Shown here piece after piece: positions 1-14,478 of a stretch of DNA of 64,000 nucleotides. How positions within the stretch are numbered: position 1 is the first letter of the stretch; every line of letters begins with the position of its first letter. The notes beneath the pieces were generated by a model. The model worked only from the letters and a program-made list of their open reading frames with translations. It made no database searches and was not told the origin of the DNA. The stretch lies in assembly GCA_037833965.1 (NCBI GenBank), contig AP031351.1, positions 5,592,501 through 5,656,500 on the forward strand, in the 5' to 3' direction. The translations under genes were made by a program, and so were the position numbers. This DNA comes from Marchantia polymorpha subsp. ruderalis. Taxonomy: Eukaryota > Streptophyta > Marchantiopsida > Marchantiales > Marchantiaceae.

Positions 1-3000
1 CTTTTGAAGTGGTGACATCTCCACTCTGAGGATTCGCTCAATCTTGGGTGGCAGGGACTTTTCGACATCTTTTATGACCCTGCGAAGCAAATGAGGCCGA
101 AGTTCTCCATGGAGATTCGCAAGCTGCGGACCCAGCAAAAAGTTCAAATCAGTGAAGACAACAAGAAAATATAGAAACAAATCAACTGAGGCGTTATAAT
201 CCTCGAAAAGAATATGAAGAAATCACTGCTCTCACCTCTTTGTCATCAAATGAGTTCAAATTCTTGTACTTCTCTGTGAAGTCCTCTTTGCTCCTAAACT
301 TTTCGGCATCGAGAAAATGAAGCAAAGCCCTAAGAAACAACAGTCCGTTAATTGGATCTGTCAGTTGTTTTGAAGTTTTTGGATTCCAAATGCTAGTTCA
401 TACTGTTCCTCAAAACTACCAGAAAAACCTTCTCAGACGACCTCAACTGATGATGAATAAGGCGACTCTTAGGTAAGAATCCATCGTGCACAAAGAACAT
501 CATCCGAATCAAACAAAATAATTGCACTCATGATGACCCCCAATAGAACTTGTGCGAGTTATCAGTATTCATAACATCCGACACATGAACACAGGCAACA
601 GAAAACTCCTAGTTTGCAAATAGACAAACTTAAAGATAAACTATGGAAAGTCATACTGAAAAAACACCAATCATCGCTTTAACCTACCAAAGCTCCTCAA
701 CACTGTTCTGCAGAGGTGTTCCTGTCACTAAACACTTGTTCTTCGCATTAAACTCCTGCATAGAGCAGAAATAAACAGACATAAGTTCCCGGCGTTTGAG
801 CACGTGAGATAAATCCATCAATTTATCATTTCGGCATGTCTTACGCAAGTAACAAAGATCAACTGCTTAACCATACGGTAGACAGATCACTCCAGGACCT
901 AGACAGGAGTCAAAACTCTACTGATGTGACGTGTATCACCCAATCTCCAAAACTTCGAAAAGCGTAAAAGGCGAATAAAGACACTTTGTGATGAGTGTGA
1001 CTTTCCAGATCAGTCCTAATCCAAGAATAACATCAAACCCGGTGGAGTATGATTCCCATCAGATACACATGAGAATCATGTCAAGGACACATGATTGATG
1101 TATGGCGGGGTTTTGGGTCAATAACATGAGGTGAATGACGGAAATAGTTTTCTGAAATTGTTGAACAAAATTTAGAACCAAGAAAACAAGGGGGGTTATA
1201 TGATAACTCAGATCTCTGACTTTTCTTGACAAGAAAGATGATATGGAATTATTCAACCAACGCTAGTATAGAAGGTCCAGCATCAAATGGACTTACTGAT
1301 AGAGTTTGATACAATGCTGCCTCGCTGTTCTTCAGCCTATGAGCTTCATCTACCATTAGGTAGGTCCATTTGACCTTTTCAAGAACAGTCTTATCCTTGA
1401 GGACAACTTCGTATGTCGTCAAGAGCGTATCAAACTTGATCGTTCGTCCGCTTTTCCGTCCACTAGGAAACTCGTACTTCTGACACATCTGTCTTGGACA
1501 AGACAGGAAAGATAAGTACTTGGAAACGTGAATCACAATATTGAAACGTTCTGAATCAATCGGGTTCACATGAGCTGTAGAGGAAGAAACAGTACCTATA
1601 CTGAACCAGGCACAGCTATCCATTCGTAAACTAACTTACTGGCTAACTCATACATGGTTTCATATTTCTCCTTTGAAGCTAAATATCAGGCGAATAGAGT
1701 GACAGAGGACACTCCTAGAAACACTAGCAATCATCCCAGCAAGAATTCTGCTGTTAAGATCAGAGTAACAAAAGTATTCAAGACGCACCTCGCGACTAGC
1801 ACGGTTGCCGACATATACAACCACGTTCATTTCGGGTAACCACTTGCGAAACTCCTTCGCCCAATTCGTAATTGTCGACAGTGGTACAACCACTAAAAAC
1901 GGGCCGTGAATTTGTTGAGAATACTGCACAAAAATGACTTATAGCCATGAATTGAAGATCTTAGCTTTCCTATCTAAAACTACCACATGAGCTAACTAGG
2001 GCTAACAATTCAATTTGATGCTACTAATAAGAGGTGCTGAGTGCAATCTGCATCATCAAGCCCTACCAAGCATGGCCTCACCGGTGCAGCGGCGAGGCCA
2101 TGATTTGAGGCCATGATTTCGTGATGCTGAAGAAAGAATGTGACTAAAAGCCACCCAATATAGACCCAAATATTAACCCTGCAAATATCTCTCCAACAAT
2201 GCGATACAATAAAAGTTGACAAGTTGCATAAAGCTGAAACAGAGGGAGTATCACACCTGTAAAAACCCAAGCATTGACACAGACTGTACAGTTTTGCCAA
2301 GACCCATCTCATCGGCAAGTATGACATTAGTGTCATTCCTCCAGCTGGCAACTCACAAGATAAAATATCAGCCAAATCCTGGTGACCCAAACCTCATTTG
2401 CATTCTTCACATGTTTGAAACAAGAGTGCACTTTGAAACAAGAGAACTTATAACCTTGATTTACGAAATGGAGACAAATAATTTACTATAGCAGGAAATT
2501 TTGAGGTGAAAGGTGGAGTTCTAAGCTCATAATTACCTTATCATCAAAAAGTTGAGGCCCTCAAGCTGGTAATCACGTAGAGTTCCTCCTTTCAACCACT
2601 CAGGCTGCGTTTCCAATTTCCGAAGCGTTGCTGCAACGAAGTCCCAAACGCATGTTTAATGGGAGACAAAACCACATATAAAAGCCGAAGTACACAACCT
2701 AAACTGCAAGGAACCTATTCTCGGAAAACTAGGAGCATAAGACGTACTTTTATTCTTTCTCCGTTGAGAATCCGCCAACTTCCCTTGTACTGATGATAAT
2801 GCTTCGCGAGCCTGTGAAGCATAGAATCGAAAATTCACAGTTTATAATTATTAAACATCCGAATAAGCGCAGCAGTATAACAGTCGATTAATGTACATAA
2901 TCCAACCGGGATGCGCCGACGTGGTATCCAGATTACATAGGTCACGACCAAAGCACTCAAGATTGAGGCATTAATGTTTCAGGTTTTTTCGTGTAAACAT

Positions 3001-6000
3001 CAGAAATCGGAACGACTCAGTAAAACCCAAAAACCAGCTCACTGCAGAAAAGTGATAGAATTTAACGAAGAACATAATGAATGGTACCTGTAGTTCATAG
3101 ATATGAGAGTAGTGGCGTGAGACATGGTAGAAAAGGTGGACGAATGGAGGTTACATCGGATCACAAATAACATAAAAGGAGAAAAAAGCAATGGAAAAAA
3201 TATTGTGAATATCTTGGATGCGCAGCACCATCCGTACATCAACCCAGTACACCAACCGTAACATGCGCTCGAAGGGACTGACCAATGATCTTCCCAATTG
3301 GCAATGGCCTCTAATCAACACGGGTTTATCATGCTTGCAACAAATAAGTGTGACTAAGTACCTACATGCCACATCCAAAATAAGGAAAGCAAAGACATTG
3401 ACACAGAGACTATCAATGCTTGACTTAAGCAGTAGCAAAACAAAACGTTACCTTATACTCATCGATCGCTTGAATGGCAAATGCGATGTCTGTGTCCTTC
3501 TCCCTGCAACATCCAGCGGATAAGACAAAAATTTACGATAAAAAATTAGACATGAACTCGGGAAATGACAAGCTAGTTTTGTATTTAATTGAAGCAGAAA
3601 AATAGCAACCAGGGGGTTAAAGAATGAACTGTTCATCCAAACTCGAGAGACAAGCCTGCGAACAATCTAACCAACATTGAAGTTTTCGTAAACAAAGTCA
3701 GGCAAAGTGGTAAGCAACACAAAGAAGTCGAAGAGCTGTATGTCTCTTTTCGCTAGAAGGAGTAAACACGAGAAGCCACGTATCAAGCGAAAATTACTTT
3801 CTGCACACAAAGATGAGCAAGAACTATGTTCGGGCTAGTACTATGGACGTCGAGAAACATAATGATCTTCCTCCTTCCGTTGCTAGTTTGCAATCCCCAT
3901 AATGTTGGACTTGTTACGACCATATCACGGCCTAGAAAACATAGACACCCTGCCCTGACTGGACACTGCTAGTAACTGAGGAAAGAGGGGGAAGAGAGTG
4001 TATGAGACGTTAGACTATCTAGTACAAGTGGGGTCAATCTCGATGATATGATTATCAAAAGATTCCAAATGACGATCAGAAGCAATTCGGCACAAATATC
4101 CATTGTTCACCGTTTCGTTCCGAGAATCCAGTGACTAGTCGAGTAAAAAGCTGACGCTATGACAAGAGTCCTTATCATAACACCAGATTCGCCCTTTCTA
4201 TCTAGCCAACAGTACCAGCAGTACGCGTTGTTGATGTGCATAACCTGAAGACACCAGTACCGACAACCAGTCTCGGAATGCTCGGAAGGAGGTGATGGAC
4301 GAAATGAGGAGAGGACTAATGAGCAGAGGAGAAACACCACTCCACATGATGAGACGATTTCCTCAAAGCCATATAGGTGATGTTATGTGTCAATTGTTTA
4401 AAGTTATACATACCAGGTTGATTCTCCATAAGAAAGCCCCTTCCACTTGACCAGGTATTCTTGGAGTTCATCGTCGGTTTCGCTCTTGGAAGTTCGTGAA
4501 GCAAACACTCTCTCAACCTGCCAATGAACATACAGAAACTGTCGTTAATGACAACGATTGGAGAATAGTGCCTGAAGTCTATTCCACTTCCGTCTAAGCC
4601 ATAACTCAAGCTTTTTATAAAAGAAGGGATATTTTCGAACCTGTATATACTGCTTCAAGAGATCAAGTTCCATCTCTTTGCTGACATCGTGTAACTCGGC
4701 CTGCAACGTAACATTCAGTGCTTTAGTGAACGACACGGGAGCAACAAATGAGCAACACTCAAACCTAGCCTCTTTCGTGATCTAAAAATCACTTAATGAT
4801 TTTGATGGAAGTAACTTCAATGCACGTGTATACATATGGTTTGCACTCATCAAACTAATGTCCAATTCCTCAACGTACCTCTTCAGGGGACATCGTTCGC
4901 CTCACACTCCTATCATCCTCTATTTTCTTCATATAGTTCACAACTTTTTTATATCCACTAAGCTGAAAGACGACGAGGGGAACAAAGAAGCATTAGGAAC
5001 TCGCAGGAATGGTAAAAAATCTTTAAAACAAAGAATATGTCACGCAAACAACTCATCGGAAAACGTTCAGGAGAGAGGACATGTTCCTTGGAAGACAAGA
5101 CTGGTCTTCAACCCTTTAATTGGTCCTCAAAACGGAAACGAGAACTGCAGTGTTCGATCGACAACGACACAAAATGTCCTGAAAACACTACTTGGAAGCT
5201 TCACATGATCTAAAGATGAGAGATCCAAAACAAAATTTAGGCACAAACCTGTGAGAGTTCGGAAAGGTGATGCCATTGGCAGTGGAGAAACGACTGGCCT
5301 TTCCATTTGATGTAAAATTCCTGTTTTTCCCAGTCTAGCAGGGCCTGAGGATCAGTGTCAAGAACAAAGGGTTCTGCTTTTCGGCCTTCTTCCAGTTCAG
5401 CTTCGGCTATGCCTCTTGGCTGGTGCCAAAGCACCTTCTCGATGGCATCGCCATCATCTTCCTCTCCGTCTTCCGCAATGACCTGCATATTATTAAAAAT
5501 GAACGTGTAAGCTTCGACCTTACTAATGCAGAATGTCTAAATAACGTGATGGATGTGATTGTCAGTGTTTAATAACAAAACCGAGGAAAAACCCCACGAG
5601 TTGCACATAAACCCTGAGCTAATGAAGCAGTTCTCTCTGTATATCTAACTCGCCAACAGTTTGCCGTGGAGAACTCACCGTCTCCAACGGCGTGTGAAAC
5701 CTAAAAAAAAAATTGGTTATGAACAAGTTCGTGCTGTGACTACCTTGGCACGCTTCTTTGCTCTTTCACTCTCTTCGTCCTCGCTCTCCTCAGCTTCAGC
5801 GTAAGACTTCCGAGGTACTGCCCTTCTCGACGTACGCGTCTCCACAGCGTCGGCAGACCTTTCCTTCATCTTCCGAGCTACTGCAGAACTAGAAGTTGCA
5901 GTTTCGTGTCGACTACTTCTACCCCTGGTCACACCAGGCTTCCTCTGTCGACGCCCATATTCTTCATCATCCGGATCTTCATCTGTGTCCTTGGCTGAAG

Positions 6001-8190
6001 ACTCGCTCGCTTCTGAGTAAGAAACGTTGCGCTGAATCCTGGTGCTCCGTCTACCCCGGGTAATTTTATCCTTGACCTGCCGAGACTGCTGTTGGCCTCT
6101 CGTACTTCTGCTCTTTCTCCGAGTTGGGATTCTTTTGTATCCATCATCACTATCATCTGACAGACCTAAGCTCTCATCATCTTCGAATTCTTCATCTTGC
6201 TCTTCCTCGCTCTCGTCCAAGTCGTGACTAACCTGAGTTAAGCAAAACCACCTCGGCCCGTGAGCCGTTGTCTTCACAACCCATCACACAATTTGAACGG
6301 CCGAACGCTCTCTGAATTTCTTCGATTCGGATTGAAAAACCTTAGTGAGCCTTGTGTCTGTAAGCATAAAACCCTGAAATCACATAGTACTCGACGCTAG
6401 CTGCTTACCTTCGATTGGCCACGGCTTCTGCTTCGAGTTATAGGAGCGAAATCCACGTCATCAGGATCATCTGCTGTAGTTCGCAAAACCACAACCCATT
6501 TACCACTTTTGAGAAACCGTTCATTCGCCACAGAGACTATAATTTCTACAGATATCAATCTCTACATTCAGAAGAAACCTGTTCTTGTTGGTGCACTCAA
6601 TTCGATCCGGCCAAACCCTTCTAAGCTTGTGTGGTACATTCGAGAAAGCTCAAAGACTTTTGTTCACTCAGACCTTGAACTCCATTCTATTCCGGTCAGG
6701 CTGGACTCATCTACCTCAGTAAGAGGCGGTATAGAGCAGTCACATTGTGACTGCTGAGGGTAGGTTTAATTACAGCTGGGGGGACACAGACGAGAATTTT
6801 AAAATTACCCAACAGTTGATACCATCAGCTCATCCCACTGGTAGTTTACTTAGCAAGACAAGCAGGTTTTCGTTAAATATTCGTTCGATGTGGGATAATC
6901 TGCCGCACTTGATTCCTCAGCCACAGGTGTTTCATTTTACCAAAATTCAAAATTCCGGACCCAATTCATCCGGCCTTTATTCGGATTCGGAAGTACCTGG
7001 GTAGATTCTGTAGGTCTATGGTAGTTTTGCTCTATAAATTGGAGAGCTTCACGTTGAAATCCTTCAAATGATTATAACTGTCGTAGTTATTTCGTTTGAA
7101 AAAGATCCTGACGACTGGGATTCGAAGGACTGAAGATCCAGTCAAGGAAGAAAAAAGGAACTCTCAGTTTGACACATGCTACAACCTTTTCAACATTCTT
7201 TAGATGCCCTAGATATTCAATTGAGTCTGCTCGTTCGTACTGACTCTTACCTTCTTCTTCTTCATCATCGTCATCATCTTCTTCTTCTTCCTCTTCTTCC
7301 TCCTCCTCCTCCTCCTCTTCTGCCCCTCCTTCCTCCTCATCCTCATCGCGAGGGCGTTCATAATGTACAATTTTGCTAAGCCTTGGCGCATAAGCGCCAT
7401 TAACCAAATTGGTTCTTACACCAGAATATCGGGGTTTTGTCCCCTGCTTCCCAATACTTGCCCTTGAAGGGGTTTCCGCGGCATCGACTTTGAATTCTGA
7501 TCCATCGTCGTCCCCATTCTCATGCACTTCGTAATCCTCATCGGAATCCTTCTCCTCGACCTCTCCGTCTATCTCATCGTCTTTACCTTCATCACCGTCT
7601 GCGTCCGCGTCATCACTCGGTCTAACGTCCTCAATCACGCCATCCTCACGAGCGGCTTGCTCCAAATCTTCTTTATCAGAAGAGTCTACGTATTCTTCAG
7701 ACTCCGAGTCGCTGGCTTCTTTGCTGAATGGCACCCCTGTTTCTACTTCCTGGACATCTTCATCGTCCGAATCCTTTGCTACTTCTCTCGAATCGCACGG
7801 AAATACCTCCTTCGTATTACCCATGGTCCGCAAGCTCCTTCCTCCCTGAAACGATCGCTCCGGAACTGCACCGGACTCTTCAGCTTCATAGTCGAATCCG
7901 TCTTCATCCATGAACTTTTTCCCTGCCGCGCACTCGGCAGTCTCTTCTTCGCCGATGGCGCTGCCGTCGCTTTCGTCCCGTTCGCTACCGCTCTCGCAGT
8001 TTTCTGGCTCACTGGCACTTTGGTACTGCACTTCGTCATTCTCGTGCACGATTCCGTTCTCGGTACTGTCGTCGGCCTCCTCATTCCCGGCAGGACTGTG
8101 TCCTCCCCTCTCTTCGGCACCCATGAAGTTGGCCATGCTATCCTCCTCCCCACTGTCACCCTCACTGCCATCATCCTCGTACTCCGGCAT
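1..8190 (-). CDS. CHR5: CHD1-type chromatin remodelling ATPase, CHR5-like (N-terminal part; runs off the left edge)
   Basis: SNF2-family ATPase that slides or spaces nucleosomes in the nucleus. Exons, read right to left: 8190-7251, 6473-6409, 6232-5744, 5482-5249, 4962-4879, 4700-4641, 4517-4414, 3503-3452, 2811-2748, 2630-2537, 2344-2257, 1923-1789, 1488-1297, 755-688, 329-236, 123-1. These give 2886 nt, 962 codons, all phases consistent. Residues 1-500 are acidic and low complexity, with a Glu/Asp run near 300. Chromodomain 1 is around 505-600 (FYIKWKGQ), chromodomain 2 around 625-675 ([11 protein letters not shown]). ATPase motifs follow: [14 protein letters not shown] in 1488-1297, and LVTGTPLQN in 755-688. 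The order and wording match Arabidopsis CHR5. The start is set by an in-frame TAA two codons upstream of ATG at 8190. The C-terminal helicase lobe and DNA-binding region lie outside the window, so completeness cannot be judged. Confidence 0.95.
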
Positions 8191-8968
8191 GGTTTACCCG
8201 AAGAGTCTGTACACCTGCCCGCAGAAATTCAAATAGAGGATTGGGAGCATTCCTCCATCACAATTTCCACTCTAGGCTATCAGGGCCGAGCGTGCGAACC
8301 TGGACACAGATACAAGGAAGCAGCAAACTCCGTCAGTATCGGATTGCGTCGGGGCCGCGGGGAATCCTCAAACTCATCAATCTTTCACCAAAACCCATTC
8401 CTACCGCATGGCCTCCCAAGGCTCTGCATCTCAATCAACGAGGCGGGCGATGAACACAGACAGAGCGAGGGAGGGCAGGGGAGAGGGGCACAGTGGGCAC
8501 AAGAGGACAAGTCATCGCCAACACCTAGGCCGCGATGCGCCAACTGAGGACCATAAGGCCACTGTAATCAGTTTTCCCGGAGGACCTTGGCGACCCGAGC
8601 ACTCACTGGCCCGTTCCAACGCTAATTTGGGCCTCGCCTGCTAGCAGGTCAAGAGAAAGCGATGGCCTCGCGCCCGCATCGACACCAAATTCACTCACTG
8701 ATCTGGATTTACAGCACGAGCGACGCCGACGCATGCCCACTCCCCCTCCCGGGTCCGTATTTATTCGTTTCAAACCACGCAATTTCTCTACCCTCGCTCG
8801 CGCTCAGGCCTACCTCTCCTGCGCTCGCGCGGGGGCCTGCCTGCCTGCCTACCTCCCTGCGCGCTCATCCGACATCGCTTGCGCTCACCGTTCCAATTCC
8901 GATTGAGATCCGTGCCCACAATAAACTTGAATCGACTCGTCGAATCCAGCCACCCCGCGACCGAGAGC

Positions 8969-9006
<38 letters not shown>

Positions 9007-9440
9007 CTCCCTCCTCCTCCTCCCACTCTCCACTCACTCGACCACCACCTCCGTCCCGGGACCCTCTCCTCTCCTTTCCTTTCCTCTCCTCTGCTCGAAG
9101 CGAAGCTCTTGGTCTCCTCTTCCTCCTCCTTCTTCTCCTCCTCCTCTTCGGCTCCTTTGTCTATTCGGAGAAAGCAGCCAAGCCAAGCCAAGCCCAGCCC
9201 CGCCCGGCCCGGCCCCGAGCTCCCGGCCCACCCCTCGGCTCTGCTCCGCCCCTCCCTCCCTGCCCTCTGCCCTGTACTGCCCTGCCCTGCCCTGCCCTGC
9301 TTTGCCTTGCTTTGCCCATCACTGTCCTTAACCCGCCCCGGCCAGCCAGCCTGCCCGCCCGCCCGCCCCGCTGCCTTGGCCTGGCCCCGGGCCAAGCCAA
9401 GCCAAGCCTCGCCTCGCCTTCCTTGCCTTCCTGCATTTTA
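8191..9440 (-). promoter_or_regulatory. GC-rich leader/promoter region of the CHR5 gene
   Basis: About 1.25 kb upstream of the CHR5 start is much more GC-rich than the AT-rich DNA beyond 9560. Its gene-sense (minus) strand is purine-rich: the plus strand shows a long CT repeat at about 8972-9003, TCC-rich tracts at 9010-9160 and CCTGCC-like repeats at 9255-9320. A 5' UTR, possibly with an intron (an acceptor-like pyrimidine-CAG lies just upstream of the ATG), and a core promoter probably lie here. No TATA box or transcription start can be fixed. The long open frames on both strands are low-complexity products of the composition, not genes. Confidence 0.55.
8972..9003. repeat. (CT)n / (GA)n microsatellite
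   Basis: An uninterrupted CT dinucleotide run of about 32 bp on the plus strand, hence GA on the sense strand of the CHR5 gene, within its presumed leader or promoter. GA/CT repeats in plant promoters can bind BBR/BPC GAGA factors; that role is inference here. Confidence 0.9.
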
Positions 9441-12400
9441 AACGCGCTAGTAACCTAAACCAAGTCCCGCGGACCGACCGCGGACCGCACTGCGACCGAC
9501 CAGGTCGCCGGACCCTTCTCGCCTTTATGATGTAATGTTCCCTTCCTTTCTAGACTCTCCAACATCAAAACGGGCCTCATGCTTGCACGCACTCCATTCG
9601 GAGCTGCTTTGATCCGAGTGAATATGAATTCTAAAGAAACCTCCGTTATTGTATTCAAAAAATTTCGTGCCAAAATTTCAATTTCAACTCTAATTTACAG
9701 TCGCTCCCGCCTAAGTACTCATCTTGAACCAGTGGGTTTCAAGTTGACTTCAGCGGTTGTTTCATATTATTCAAATTTCATTATACACATCTTACAACTC
9801 TGAACATTCACTCTTTCAAATTTCATATAAAGTATTTAATATTTCGTATTCCTATGAAGAGAATATCAGGTTATCTAGATCTTCTCTTACGTTCTAACAA
9901 ATTTTCAATCACTGAATTTATCACAATACAGACCTTTGTGTATTAACTTTGTCATAACTCTTAAAACGTCGCTCATTCAATAGTTAATTGTACAATATAA
10001 TATGTAAACATTTAAATTAATATTAAATCCGTAAATTAAAGCTAGTAAACTCAATCCGTACTAATCTATGCAGTCTTGTTATTTTCACTATGTATATAAA
10101 GTCTTCAAAATCATTTCACGTTGAAGATAATTTCAATTGAATCACATGTTACTTACAATATCAAATTACAAAATGCTCGGTGATAAAACATATACTTCAA
10201 GATATCACACGATCTCAAATATTGAATTTTTAAATTTATTTGTGATTTTTGTAATTAATTTTTGATAAATAAACGTGTAATCATTTCATTTTTTGAATTT
10301 ATTGGAACTTACAGGTCTAAATATCAACGTTTTTACATGTATTTTGAGTGTGATCAAAAAATGTATTCAAAATTTAAAACTTTCCGAAGTAGCAAAATAG
10401 CTTGTAATGTTTCAAATATCAATACTGACATTTAAAACTTTATACTTATTTTTATTTGAACAATTCTTTACTTGACCTGGGTTCGTAACACTATAGAGTC
10501 AAATTTTAAAGTACTCATATGCAAAATAATAAACATAATAATTAACACGTATATTTATTATAATAATGATTTTATCAACATTTATAAAATCATACATTTT
10601 TTCTTTTTTTGGGAATTAAAATACTGATGCATCAAATATTAGATATCAGATATACATAATTTTGAAAATTCAGCTATAGTGTTTCATTAATAAAATAAAA
10701 TTATTAGCGTTTAATCATATAGTTTGACACCAAAATGTGTGCACACAATTAAATTTAAATTATTTTAATACTTTTGCATTCAATTTTATCTATATGATAT
10801 TAAATTTAAGAAATCATGGAAACATATAATACTGATCATATAAATAAATAACAACGTATTTTAGACAATTTATCTTCTAAGAAAAAAGCCACTCACATGA
10901 ATCAATTTTTTGTCAGTCATATAATATTTTCAAATTAAATTTAAAAATATGAGCAGATTTAATCTTTTAAACCTTGTCATCATATTGCCAAATCAAAGTT
11001 AGTTTATGCTTATTCAAGTTGATTCCATCATCGAATTTCATAAACATGTACCAAAAGCACATTCTTTTATGTAATATTTAGCTAATGCTAGTGGATTGGA
11101 GATTCACTCAGTTACTTCTATTTATCCAAATTGTATACATTACAAAAAATTCAGTATACCATTCAAAAATAAACACTTTTCTAACATTTAACAAACCATT
11201 GTGCAACAACTTTCAAGATAATAAGTATCATGTTTTTAGTTAGTCAAGCGATATCAGAAGTAGATATGTTCATAATTTGTTACTTCATATCATAAATAAC
11301 GTTTAAATATTTGACCAGATTCTTGGCAACATATCGTACGTTTATGTGCATTGTATATTTTGTATGTCATAATTATATATAAGAAAACGAAATATTTGTA
11401 ATCATAACTCATGATGTAAGATTCAGTCTTTTATTAAATTGTAATATGTAGCAATTGATTGGGAAATTTTTGTTTTTTTTACAAGAGACCTTATGTAAAG
11501 TTGATCAACTTCATTATATATGAAATAATCATTTTGCCAAGTTCGTGCAATGCTGTAAATTATTTCATTTTGGTTATATCACACATTATGATTACATATT
11601 AAACCTCAATTACATCTTTATATTAATAAAGTTAAAATTAATTTTATTTATATAATTGCTTATAATAATTTTGATTATAACAAGAATGCATTTACACTCT
11701 ATATATCATTGTTGTCATTCGCAAAAAAATCAATAGATTTATTATAAGAAATAAAACAACATGCATATTATCAGTTGCTTATCTCTTCGAAATGAAGTTA
11801 TCTTTTATATGATACGATCTACGTATAAAAAGTATGTAATATATCATCAAATTATTCAATTATTTGTTTTATTAAATTTTACATTATAGTTTGTGCTTTT
11901 AATGATATCTACAAACAAATTAATGCATTTTTCACTTCTACATTCTATCATTGTGTAAATAAATTGTGTAGGTTTTGTGTTATGTTTAATACCATTTTTA
12001 TTATAATTTTATTCCTTTAGCTTGCAAGAATTTTTTTATGCATATTGATGAAAATTTGCATTTATTTTAATAACTAAATCCATATTTTTTTAGCTTATTT
12101 AAGCATAAGTACATCTGTGTCTAATTGATATGATTTTATTGTAAAATTTTGTCCTATATATATAAATGAAGATTATCTCAAATTGAAAGCAAGTGCTAAT
12201 AACAATATCAATCAAAAAAATTTCAAAATTTAAATTATTTTTTTAGAAGAATTGAAGATATAATAAAAATCCACTTAACCAAAATTAAATGATTTATACT
12301 ATAAACACAATTTATTTTATATAAACTTGATGCAAAAGATGTTTGATACATCTTTCGCATCAAGTTAATATATAGCATATAATTTGTACAGAATATCAAA

Positions 12401-14478
12401 TTTTGTATATTAAATTCTAAAACTTTTCAAATTTATCAATAAATTTTTTTTGTAAAATATATTTTATATAAATTTTTTTATTTACTTTACAAAACATTTA
12501 TTCAATCCAGATAAGTAGTATATATGTTATTTTATGTTCATAGCGAGTATTTACGATGGAATCATATTTCGTGCATAATGAAAGCAACTAAAAAAGTCAT
12601 AAAAAAATCATCACATGTTGCTTTTAATTGAATCTTAATTTTTGATTTAATATATTAAAAAACTCAATATTGATGATATCATTTCATGCATATATGAAAA
12701 ATTTTTTTTATTAAATTTTATTTAAAAAAAATTTGATATGTAACAATGATGTCATGCAACATAATTATGTGATTGTTTTTACAAATGAAATGAAATGCAT
12801 AATGTTAAAGAAATGATCTATTTATATATCATACTAACAATTCAAATTTGATATAATTTCAATCTTTGAAATCGTATAAGAAATATTCTTAAAACATACT
12901 TGAATTAGTTAACAATAATTGAAACTGTCTAAAATGAAAAACTTAATAGTTTGTAGATTGAGATGATAAGTTGTGTTTTAGCTTGAACCAAAAGAAATAA
13001 ACTATCAATGACATTAAATGAATAATATATATGTATATTGAATATAATTTTGTAGAACTAAACGTATTTTTTTATAAATTACCATTTTTTCATTTACAAT
13101 TGATTAAAAAAGGATTATATGGAATTTGTTTTCATTCTGAAATTTTCATGATATACTTAAAAATACATATATATATATATGGAAATTATACGGTAAACTC
13201 ATTAACAAATAAATATCACATACGTGCAATAAATCTGAAGTGTTAAATAAATCTGATCACACAAAATATTTATGTAGTATATTTAGATTTATGAACATTA
13301 TTATTTTTTGGAATGAAATCTATCATAATAATATCATTGTATACAAAATAATGAAGATATACAATATTCTGAATACATCCGTGACAAAATTAATTATACA
13401 TGTGAACATTCAATATGAAGGTTTAACATGAATTAGTTTTATGAATCATTTTATTTTAAAAAAATGAAATAACATTATAAGGAACAAAATTGTACATAGT
13501 TTAAGAATATCATTTATGGAAAAATTATTTTTTATTATAAATTAAATGATGTAAATTGAAATATATATACAACATTTAAGCATAATATTGTGAACATAAA
13601 AGATCAAAACTTACATTTTCATCCAAATGAAGATCAAACATAATTTCAGTATTTTACTTTTATTTGGTTAATCAAATATAGTTACTCCAAATTGATTTAA
13701 GAGTAATTGAATTATTTATGACAATTACATTTCATTTATGAATCACAAATATGTCGGTTTTTTGCAAATATTTATTTGAAACCCCTTATTATTATTATGA
13801 CATGAATTTAGATGTAATTAGAAATTTTCTATATTGTATGAATAAATTTCATAATTTGATAAAAATAGATGATAAATAAATATTTAAGATTCAAATTGTA
13901 GCTTTTACATTTTTTGATGAAACACATAGATCATTGAATCGTTGATCTATTTAATTACAAAACTTTTAAAAGTCAAAGATTATGAAGCTAATGGGATGTG
14001 GATTTCATAGGAAAAAAATCAATTAAATTTATAATTTTTTTATTGAAAATTAAAAACAAATGAAATTTTAATTTGATGAAATATCAAAAATTATATAATT
14101 TTATTATGAAATTGATATATGTAAATTTGAATATTATTTTATTATAAATGATTTTTATTATAATATTATGTCAATATAGTCAATCATTATCTTATGACTT
14201 TTTTTTCCATATTTTATCAATGATTAATTATTTAGATGAGAAGTTAAATCTATCTTATTACATGTGGTAAAAATATGAATCTTCATATTTCAAATAAATT
14301 AAACATCACAAAATAATTATTGGGTATATTTCAACATATACATGTATTTCAACTTAACTAACAAAAAATTTCTACTGTATACAAAATTAATAGTTGTTTT
14401 ATATATAATGACTGGGAAAACGACTAATGTGAAATAAATTAGGTAGATTTTGATTTTTAAATTAAAGTACAAACGGTG
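9441..14478. other. AT-rich gene desert, left part
   Basis: Composition shifts sharply at about 9440-9860 from GC-rich leader to strongly AT-rich DNA that continues for 5 kb. Both strands contain only short open frames (none above about 75 codons), with A/T-biased products lacking any recognisable domain. I saw no tRNA, rRNA, LTR or splice-supported exon. One compact hairpin (12324-12366) and short AT runs (for example 13160-13180) are the only structures noted. Confidence 0.7.
12324..12366. repeat. Short perfect-type hairpin (19-bp arms, 5-nt loop)
   Basis: The left arm at 12324-12342 and the right arm at 12348-12366 are reverse complements except for one A/C mismatch, separated by the loop TTGAT. 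The arms contain CTTGATGC on the left and GCATCAAG on the right. The arms are less AT-biased than the surroundings, and pairing does not continue outside them. It could be the remnant of a very small foldback or MITE, or an RNA hairpin. No gene is adjacent. Confidence 0.7.

Noticed and set aside
7522-8547. 341-codon plus-strand ORF
   Set aside because: Antisense shadow of the acidic first exon of CHR5, whose GAN-rich codons leave the opposite frame free of stops.
8662-9441. 259-codon plus-strand ORF and overlapping minus-strand ORFs in the CHR5 leader
   Set aside because: Products are Pro/Ser/Leu or Arg/Gly/Glu low complexity caused by CT and CCTGCC repeats; open on both strands, no splice continuity, no domain.
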